Source: Trachythela sp. YZ-2020 (Eukaryota; Cnidaria; Anthozoa; Malacalcyonacea; Clavulariidae). Taken from it: 64,000 bases of DNA. The stretch lies in the NCBI GenBank assembly GCA_016169945.1, contig JADLSH010000218.1, positions 806,001-870,000 of the forward strand, given 5' to 3'. Made by a program: the position numbers and the translations under genes. Under the pieces are notes generated by a model. The model was not told the origin of the DNA and made no database searches. It saw nothing but the letters and a program-made list of their open reading frames with translations. Below are positions 55,915-64,000 of this stretch, piece by piece (position 1 is the stretch's first letter; each line of letters starts with the position of its first letter).

Positions 55915-56170
55915 TCAATATGGAATAAAGCAAAGCATGTCTAGAATAAATAGTGAGAATTACACAACAAACAGCGTTAAAATCATAAAAAATTTATGAT
56001 TTTCTTTTCGCATAGGAAGATCTAAAATCACAAATATAAGACGCAAAATGATGATAACACTAATTCAATCAGGACTGTGTGGTTTTGGCACTGCATGAGT
56101 GCCCCAAACACAACTATAGGGTTTTTTTGCTATGTGTATATATAAGCAGCATTCTTTTTTTCCACTATAG

Positions 56171-57032
56171 TTGATTGATAGACTGAACAAGTATGGAATC
56201 TGCACTGGATCGTCGCTGAAGTACACCATCCTTGATGAGATTGGAGATCATTTTCTTGATCATGCCATTGAATTGGTGAAAGCGGGCAGGAAGTTTGTGT
56301 TTGTATGCAACAACATAGACTGGGAAGAGAAAGTTCACGACATGAGATCAGACCACCAGAATAAAAGTGTCCATGCTGTTGCTACAACAATGGTATTCAA
56401 CCGTATATCAAGTGATCATTTGCCTGACAGTGGTTCACAAAAGGTACTGAAAGATACTGACTTAAGTGATATAGTTGAGCTCAGTAGTGAAGAAATCGAC
56501 TGCATGCAAACTAGATACAGAATATTTATTACAAGGCATTTGAAGGAACATTTTTCAGAACTGAAGAACATTGATCAACATTTACCTACAAATACGTATT
56601 GTCCTTCCCTGAAGAAATGTCCCAACAATCTCATGTGGTTACAATGCCCGTGTCCTTATGAAGGTTGAAAAGAAATATTCGGACTGTGTTAATGTGTTGG
56701 ATAAGTTTGAAGATTGGGCACACACAATTTATTCAGCTGCAGAGTCAAGCACTAGTAGTACTGGCAATGAAACTTCCAGCTCAGATTATTTGCCTGTTGG
56801 CAGTGTGTCGACAGCAAGACCAGATCAACCAGGATCCCACATACCTCCAACTCCTTCTGATGAAGATGTTCTCGCAGGTGTTCGAATACCATGCTATGGG
56901 GATCAACTGACAAAAGTGAGACTTGCTGGAGCTAAGGATCAAAGGGCTGGATGTCACTCACCAAGGCAGAGAATAGATCATATCTACCCTTACAGAATTG
57001 TTGATTGGCATTCAAAAAGAAGCTTTTTAAAA
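56171..57032 (+). pseudogene. DUF6589-like locus 2, exon 3 (central domain)
   Basis: Follows a CACTATAG acceptor. It codes for LIDRLNKYGICTGSSLKYTI, ELVKAGRKFVFVCNNIDWEE, HDMRSDHQNKSVHAVATTMV (about 56340-56400) and HLKEHFSELKNIDQHLPTNT. A frameshift occurs at about 56665, then KKYSDCVNVLDKFEDWAHTI, a Ser-rich linker, STARPDQPGSHIPPTPSDED, and GDQLTKVRLAGAKDQRAGCH followed by SKRSFLK at a GTATGT donor (57033). The N/DNxDW...MRxDHQ and GDQLT.VR..GAKD motifs are the signature I recognise as DUF6589. The acidic/His-rich positions could form a catalytic core, but the activity is not known. The locus 1 counterpart is 38338-39904. Confidence 0.72.
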
Positions 57033-57039
57033 GTATGTT

Positions 57040-57685
57040 TGCAAAGTTGTACTTTTCATAAAGTTATTTGACCCAGAGGGCAGTTGTACAGAGATTAATG
57101 GACATGCAGTTCTATTTACTGGAAACTGATTTTTTCAACTGTGAAACTATATACAGATATGGACCCACTATAAATATAAGGAAACTACCGTATAACTTAC
57201 AAATAGTAATTTTAATCTGGGTTAAAACCAACTTTAGAAAGGTTTAAAAATCATTATCCGGAGGTTAGAGCTATCCATGCCTTGTACAACTGGCACAAAT
57301 TACACCTGAAATCAACATGTATACCATAGTTCGGAAAGGGATTTTATCCCCCCATTTTTTTAAATATTCCACCCTTTCACCAATGTCCCCCCTTTTTTAA
57401 AACTTTTCATCTCCCCCTTTTACAACAACTTTTTCCATAGAGCAAAATTTGACAGGTTGACAACTGCAAATGGTGCAGAATTAATATTAAGGTTGTGTAA
57501 TATACAAACATGAACTCAACATTTATTTTTACGGATTCGTCTTAATTTTCTGCACTTTTGAAAAAACGCTTGTTCTACAATTTTTATGACAGCTTTTTCT
57601 GCTCATCCCTCCATTTTTAAATCAACCCACCCCTTTTCTGTAACGCCCCCCCCCCATTATTACGGGGGGGTTCGAACTATGTTAT
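57040..57685. other. Intronic stretch with C-rich runs
   Basis: Intronic, no gene. Repeated 'cccccttttt'-type runs occur at 57350-57425, and a C/G mini-palindrome (ccccccccc..ggggggg) at 57646-57671. Confidence 0.45.
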
Positions 57686-58960
57686 CCCCGAGCCAACGGC
57701 GCGAAGCCCGAGGCGAGGGTACTAATTCCGCTCGGTTATTTATCACACCCAGAAAAAAGGAAATCCATGGGAGATCTAAAGTTCATCAATAACCGCGGGC
57801 GCGTGGTCAAGGTTGGTGGGTGGTCATCTCACTGATCTCAAAAGTATGGAAGATTGTCAGGAGTGGAGTGAGTGAGATTATAGAAAAACTTGAGAGTCTG
57901 AATTAAAGGTCGCTTTTGGAACTTTATTGGAAGAGCTGTGCCTGTGGGACGGATCTTATCGCTTTAACTTTAGCAAAAAAAGATAAGAAGAGTCCAAGCG
58001 ACAACTGATCGAAAAAAAGTAAAATATATAGAGGCAGGTTTGTTATATTATTAAAACAATAAAAGTATTGATGTATTTTTGTTCTAAAAACTCCTGCTTT
58101 ATATATATAGTTTTTCATTTATTTACGGTATCGTATATTTTATATGATGAAAAAGGTCTGAATTAAAAGGAGAACGAAATGATTTTTACGCTTATATTTT
58201 AAACTGATTTCATTTCAAAAAGGATTTTTATCGGTAAAGTGCAGTTTAGTTTTGTGAACATTTTGAAACGTTATATTTGAACGGAAGATTGAATTTTACA
58301 TTAGTTTAAAGCTCATACAACGAATAATAACATACCTGCATCATAAATTCGGGAATTCTATAGCTAAAACAACTATTCAGTTTTGAACTATTTTTGGCCG
58401 ATTTGTATCCTGTTTTGTATGAAAAAAAATTGTATTATTTTGTGTCAGTGTTGCTATGACTACAGTACTTCCACTACTTAAAAAATATTTCCGTTGCGTA
58501 TCTTTCAAGAACCCTGTGAAAGTGAAAACCCTTAACTTCTAACTCTATATATATTTCCCGGTTTCCTTACCGTTTTCCTTTCAAGCTAGTAGAGTATTGT
58601 TTTCCTTCAAACTCATTTGAGATGAACGAAAACACTTATGTCAAGAAGTTCACTTATATGACGCTGTCCTTTGAGTGTGTCATAAATGGGAGAGTGGATT
58701 GGACGGAGAATGGGAGAGTGGGGGGGGGGGGTGTAGAGTATTCAATTCTGTTTTTAGCAAAAATTATGCTTGAATCGAAGATACCAAACACGGCCACTGA
58801 TTTACCGAGTCCCATTTCCAGAAGAAAGACTGCTGGTGCCACGGCCTTTTTCCTGCATTTTGCATTGCAGATTTTGCAACAAAAAAGCTTAGTATAAAGT
58901 TGGCCGAAACTGTCGTTGTTTAGCTGTGGCGAGGGGTTGCTGCATGCATGTATTTCTAGT
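57686..58960 (+). repeat. Dispersed repeat X, uninterrupted copy
   Basis: Starts 'ccccgagccaacggcgcgaa' and ends 'tgtggcgaggggttgctgca' plus 'tgcatgtatttctagt'. It aligns in order with 18044-18418 plus 21642-22360, and so shows what that locus looked like before the ISL2EU-like insertion. A G-run is at about 58720-58732. No protein recognised. Confidence 0.78.
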
Positions 58961-59086
58961 ACTTTTAATACATCTGCAAGGAGGATATGTTTTCATCTTG
59001 GTTTGTGTGTGTATGTGTGTGCGTGTGTTTGTCCCTCAGTAGGATAACTTAAAAACTATTTAAGAAAGTTTGTGTAGCTAATGTCA

Positions 59087-62078
59087 GTAGGTAACCCCTC
59101 CCCCAAATATAGCGGCGGAAGTGACGTCAGCAACGTACATCCATCGTAATTTTCCCGCCATATGACGTCATTTGCGTACGTACGGGATTAGAAGTAATCA
59201 GTATTCATGTGACGTCATTTCGCGTACGTGCAGATAATCTGGGAGTATAAATTGAGGAGGCAGATATTATTTAGCATAATTATTGTTTACACAGCTTTCG
59301 TCGAGAGAACTTTACTGAATATTAACTGTCGTTCCAAATGAAGTGTTCCTCAAATATTGATTCGATACATTACCTCGTGCAGACCAATTCATTTGTTCAA
59401 GTTCCTCGAGATATTCATACACTTCTGTCAAAGTTGACCAATCACAACCCGTATGTGATTTGAATACGAATCAATTGACCAATGAGGAACTGATCCTGCA
59501 TTGCAGGAAGTAAACAATATTCAAAAATCGAGAATCCGTTGCTTTCATCATTCATGTAACTGAAATTCTTCAAATGTGTTTACATTTGTGCTCAGAAAAA
59601 CGTTTAATTGAAATATGGCTTATCAAGAAAAATGTCAAAGTGTTGAAGATTTTCTATGGTTTAGAAAACGGTTTAGAACCAGAATTGAATAAATATGCAA
59701 AGCCGTTGCGAGATCAAGGTTTTACTTCAACAAATATAACAAATATTCATTTTATTGTTAGAAACTAAGCAATCAAACGTGGGGATTTTCTAATCTATAT
59801 TTCTAAGGAAAATGTCACTATCATCTGTTCACAATATATATTTTTTCCCTTTAACTCTTTTAGTACAGTAAAATAATGCAAGTGTATGGCAAAAATGTCA
59901 GGCGTCATTTTATAGTGCAATGAATGTCAGTGGCAAATTTTGGTTTATAGACCAAATAATTTATTGTAAAGGTACGAAGAAAGTTTTTTCTAACTTTCAA
60001 ATTTGTTCTTTGTATGAAATTGTAACAAACTTCACTGTAATATAATAATATTATTATAAACAATATAGATTATAGTATACAATTTTATAGTTTTATAGTT
60101 TTAGAACACAAATATGTATTTATGTTGCTTGATATTTATGATTCAAAAGAAGGAAAAAGGGGGTTTAACGAATACGAAAATGTATACATTTTTGGAGCAA
60201 AACATGAGAACGAGGCGTATTTAATTAGGGATCGCGCCGCTTGACTGGATGCATCAATTAATTATGACACGGATAGTTTAAGCACTTTATTTGTAAATTA
60301 TAACAATTTTACAGTAAGTGACAATTTATTGAAATATATTGTCCAGCTTTTACACTGTTCTCAGCTTAGATCACTTGACGTTTCGTATATTTCTGTGTAT
60401 TTCGGGGTTCCCTAGGAGTTCCCTGAAATTATGTCCGCAAAAAGATGGCTAGCAAATCGTTCAAACGGGATGCAAGGGACGTCGGGATCTGCTAAATATG
60501 TCCTGCAGCAAGGTCCCGTAAATGAGTACTTTCTACGGGACTTGCTAAATATGTCCCTCAACAAGGTCCCGTAAAGGAGTACTTCTACGGGACTTGCTAA
60601 ATATGTCCCGCAAAAAGGTCCCGTAAATGAGTACTTCTACGGGACTTGCTAAATATGTGAGAACCCCGAGAGAACCCCCAGAGAACCCCTAGAGAACCCC
60701 GAGGGAACCTATAGAGAAACCCCAGGGAACCGAGAGGGAACCCCCAGGAAACCCCGAGGGAACTCCTAGGGAACCCCGAAATATACAGAAATATACGAAA
60801 CGTCAAGTGATCTAAGCTGAGAACAGTGTAAAAGCTGGACAATATATTTAAATAAATTGTCACTTACTGTAAAATTGTTATAATTTACAAATAAATTGCT
60901 TAAACTATCCGTGTCATAATTAATTTATGCATCCAGTCAAGCGGCGCGATCCCTAATTAAATACGCCTCGTTCTCATGTTTTGCTCCAAAAATGTATACA
61001 TTTTCGTATTCGTTAAACCCCCTTTTTCCTTCTTTTGAATCATAAATATCAAGCAACATAAATACATATTTGTGTTCTAAAACTATAAAACTATAAAATT
61101 GTATACTATAATCTATATTGTTTATAATAATATTATTATATTACAGTGAAGTTTGTTACAATTTCATACAAAGAACAAATTTGAAAGTTAGAAAAAACTT
61201 TCTTCGTACCTTTACAATAAATTATTTGGTCTATAAACCAAAATTTGCCACTGACATTCATTGCACTATAAAATGACGCCTGTAATTTTTGCCATACACT
61301 TGCATTATTTTACTGTACTAAAAGAGTTAACTGGAAAAAATATATATTGTAAACAGATGATAGTGACATTTTCCCTTGAAATATAGATTAGAAAACCCCC
61401 ACGTTTGATTGCTTAGTTTCTAACAATAAAATGAATATTTGTTATATTTGTTGAAGTAAAACCTTGATCTCGCAACGGCTTTGCATATTTATTCAATTCT
61501 GGTTCTAAACCGTTTTCTAAACCATAGAAAATCTTCAACACTTTGACATTTTTCATTTTCGTTTTTCTGAGCACAAATGTAAACACATTTGAAGAATTTC
61601 AGTTACATAAATGATGAAAGCAACGGATTCTCGATTTTTGAATATTGTTTACTTCGTGCAATGCAGGATCAGTTCCTCATTGGTCAGTTGATTCGTATTC
61701 AAATCACATACGGATTGTGATTGGTCAAATTTCACAGGAAGTGTATGAATATCTCGAGGAACTTGAACAAATGAATTGGTCTGCACGAGGTAATGTATCG
61801 AATCAATATTTGAGGAACACTTCAATTGGAACGACAGTAAATATCCAGTAAAGTTCTCTCGACGAAAGCTGTGTAAACAATATGCTAAATAATATCTGCC
61901 TCCTCAATTTATACTCCCAGATTATCTGTACGTACGCGTACGTACGCAAAATGACGTCACATGAATACTAATTACTTCTAATCCCGTACGTACGCAAATG
62001 ACGTCATATGGCGGGAAAATTACGATGAATGTACGTTGCTGACGTCACTTCCGCCGCTATATGTTGGAGGTTACCTAC
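59087..62078. mobile_element. 3-kb foldback palindrome with 8-bp target duplication
   Basis: The ends are GTAGGTAACC (59087-59096) and GGTTACCTAC (62069-62078), flanked by TAATGTCA at 59079-59086 and 62079-62086. The arms are about 1.3 kb and nearly complementary along their length. Examples: 'ataaattgaggaggcagata' at 59236 against its complement near 61905, and 'gcttagatcacttgacgttt' at 60364 against its complement near 60810. The middle (about 60415-60790) holds two tandem arrays. Short frames (59574-59768, 61645-61851) are not recognised. An 8-bp duplication fits hAT-like and some other DDE transposases. It lies within the last intron of the DUF6589-like locus 2. Confidence 0.9.
60465..60790. 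repeat. Tandem arrays in the centre of the foldback element
   Basis: 60465-60655: three copies of a unit of about 57 bp containing 'aggtcccgtaaatgagtact' and 'tacgggacttgctaaatatg'; each unit has its own inverted 'gtcccgta/tacgggac' pair. 60656-60790: about twelve short units of 'agagaacccc' type (gagaaccccgagagaacccc and variants). Confidence 0.8.
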
Positions 62079-62086
62079 TAATGTCA

Positions 62087-62469
62087 ACTTAATTATGCGT
62101 GTGGAGGTACACAGTATTTGAGGGCTTTTGATAATATAAGCTGTCTAAAGATATTGTGTCTTGCATTAACATCCATTAAGTGAACTGCAAAGTGCCCTAA
62201 TTACCCTTACTTTGTTATTCTACTTTTAATTTTAGACATTAAGTAATAGGGAAGTGTTGGGCATTACTGTACTATCAGCTTCCAGATAAAAAGGGCCCTC
62301 ATCTGAAAAGTCAAAGTTTACTCAATATTTTACAGGCAGTTTCAACTATTACAAAAACATGTAAATGTTTAACACTGCCAAAATTGGAAACAATCACTCA
62401 AGATTTAGATTTAGAAGAATGATTGTATAAGTTAACAATATTTATGAGTCTGTGTGTTTTAAATTTTAG
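62087..62469. other. Intronic stretch before the last exon of locus 2
   Basis: A faint TTAACCCATTA-type unit lies at 62163-62265 (cattaagtgaactgcaaagt ... ttttagacattaagtaat). Nothing else recognised. Confidence 0.4.
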
Positions 62470-63497
62470 TTGTCATTTAAGAGGCTGTACAATAAGAAAT
62501 CAGTTAGAGATTAGAGAAAGTGGTACGCTGGCATGTTTTCGTGAGAAACTGCAAAGAAGAAACGTAGGTGTTGATGTCAAACATTATGAAGACTGTGAAC
62601 AGTTCTTTATAAGTGTTGGAAAGTGTTATCTAACAGAAGCACTTCTAAATTTCTTTGAATTGGAAAATGAATCAGAAAAGCCAACCGCCTTGTTAATTAA
62701 TAGAAATCTGTCTATGGACGATATAAAGGAGAAGTATGTCAATGCCATCAACAAGCTTGTAGAGAGGTATTTTCTATCCAACACAGGTAATCTGCCAGAA
62801 GATGACGGTGGGCTCAATTATGCAGTTAATCTGTTGCATTACTACCTGATACTAGTGGATATAAAAAATACTGTTTCGACAGGAAATGGTTCCTACTTGG
62901 CAACACTTCACAAACAGATGCTTCTCCACTTCTATTCCTCTTCAGGTTTCAATGAATATGCCATTGAAATGTTAATCAGTGTTGTGCAACACGAAGTTCT
63001 TCCTTCGGAAGCTGAAGCTCATCAAAGCAAGTGTGCTGCTACAGCTAACTGGCATGGTGGGTATGGCAAAAATGTTGAAATTGATTTGTTCCAAGAAAAC
63101 GGAAATAGGGATATCAAAGAAATGATTAAATACATTGGATCAAACAAAACTGGAAAAGCTATTGGTAGGTGGAATCCGGCATATAGGTGAAGCATTTGAC
63201 AACCAGGTTGGTGTTCGTGTTTCATCATCATCACGTTGTCACCGAGAATCTGATGAAGATGAGAAAAAAATCTGTGATGATTTGAGGATGCTCAGACCTT
63301 TTGAACACACTCCTGAAAGAGAACACAGCTCATTCCAAGACATCGGTGCTAACGAACTTGATGAGCTAGACCAAAGTAAATTTGAAGAGTGGCTATCTAC
63401 ACACCAAAGAAACATTGTCATGCATTTTCCATGCAAGGAAGATCACGAAAACGATGATGAAGAATATAACGATCAAGAAAATGACTCATCAAATTAA
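62470..63497 (+). pseudogene. DUF6589-like locus 2, last exon
   Basis: Follows an AAATTTTAG acceptor with LSFKRLYNKKSVRD, then shifts frame near 62515 into ACFREKLQRRNVGVDVKHYE, VLPSEAEAHQSKCAATANWH and EMIKYIGSNKTGKAIGR. A second shift near 63170 leads to the C-terminus FDNQVGVRVSSSSRCHRESD, DDLRMLRPFEHTPERE and an acidic end (DDEEYNDQENDSSN-stop). The match with 40668-41673 of locus 1 runs along the whole exon (FQRRNVTLDVKHFEDCEQ, KEEAHQC, KLIKGMGANKT). The long uninterrupted central frame of about 200 codons suggests decay is recent. Confidence 0.72.
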
Positions 63498-64000
63498 TAA
63501 TGAAGATGACTGTGAGCCAAAAAATAATATTGGTTTTGGGTTTCCAAACATACTGTCCCAGACCATATTATTGACATAATTTTAAAAAAAATTGACAAAC
63601 ATACTTTAATCAGATCCTTTTTGTATTAACACTCAAAATCAATATTTTAAATAGGCATGGTTTCATATAACATATGGAACTTCATACACGATGACTTTTA
63701 AAATGCTTCCCTAGTTATAATTATTGTGAACATTTTTGGCACAAACATTCATTATGGTAGGGTTGAGATATATAGAGTGCTACATGCAATAGGTAATATA
63801 TCATGCTGTTAAAAAACTGACATTATTACTCATATGAAACAAATTGGAAATTACCATGTAAATGAAGCTAATCTAAGGATTGGAACTAATAAGGAAACTA
63901 TAACACAACTTAGTGTATAATATCAGCGGCATACAATTATTTTAACAAAGGCCAGGGGTAGGTTAGGGTTATGATCAATATTTATATTTGTATATTGCAA
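63498..64000. other. Intergenic, nothing recognised
   Basis: AT-rich sequence with a short 'gggtaggttagggttatg' near 63955; no gene. Confidence 0.45.

Noticed and set aside
58622..58897. 91-residue frame with G-run-encoded glycines in repeat X
   Set aside because: Depends on a G-run and is not conserved in the other copy of X.
60597..60863. Minus-strand frame with Gly/Ser-Leu repeats
   Set aside because: Produced by the 'agagaacccc' tandem array; no start context and no family.

Overview
This window looks like AT-rich, repeat-dominated nuclear DNA of an invertebrate animal, most likely a cnidarian such as a coral or sea anemone. The reasons are intron-split exons, LINE reverse transcriptases of types I associate with anthozoan genomes, a THAP/YqaJ (ISL2EU-like) transposon, a DUF3504/Crypton-type tyrosine recombinase, and C2C2-finger genes joined to a DUF6589-like region. 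The taxon is an inference. There is no bacterial operon structure, rRNA, CRISPR array or free-standing tRNA gene.

Layout. 1-14.4 kb: nested LINEs. A minus-strand LINE (about 9290 to 2932) is split by a plus-strand LINE (4800-8255), which is itself split by a 5'-truncated minus-strand LINE (6825-7539). Around these lie MITEs, telomere-like repeats, a 30-bp minisatellite and an unusual array of TTGGTT/AACCAA mini-hairpins. 14.4-17.5 kb: an element with long terminal inverted repeats that has received a LINE and a tRNA-headed SINE. 18-22.4 kb: a palindromic, internally deleted ISL2EU-like transposon inserted into a dispersed repeat whose uninterrupted copy lies at 57.7-59.0 kb. 23.3-24.8 kb: a foldback element. 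25.8-27.0 kb: a two-exon ankyrin-repeat gene. 27.4-41.7 kb: a decayed copy of a C2C2-finger plus DUF6589-like gene. Its first intron holds a 5.1-kb TIR-bounded unit containing a REL-type non-LTR retrotransposon, a TGCATTG-rich satellite and a Crypton-like element. 42.4-44.1 kb: the 3' end of an unidentified minus-strand gene with phase-consistent exons. 44.5-50.6 kb: two head-to-tail LINEs, the second carrying a nested LINE and a TTAA-flanked MITE. 51.1-53.4 kb: fragments of a Polinton/adintovirus-like capsid gene, a Ty3/gypsy integrase and a LINE. 53.6-63.5 kb: a second decayed copy of the C2C2/DUF6589-like gene, whose last intron contains a 3-kb near-perfect palindrome with an 8-bp target duplication.

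Few genes look intact. Candidate host genes are the ankyrin gene and the 42.4-44.1 kb gene. The two C2C2/DUF6589-like loci are paralogous, share exon order, and are broken by stops and frameshifts. The rest is transposon history, and the insertion order can be read from which element splits which. No computation was run: family names come from motif recognition, and element ends come from repeats found by eye.
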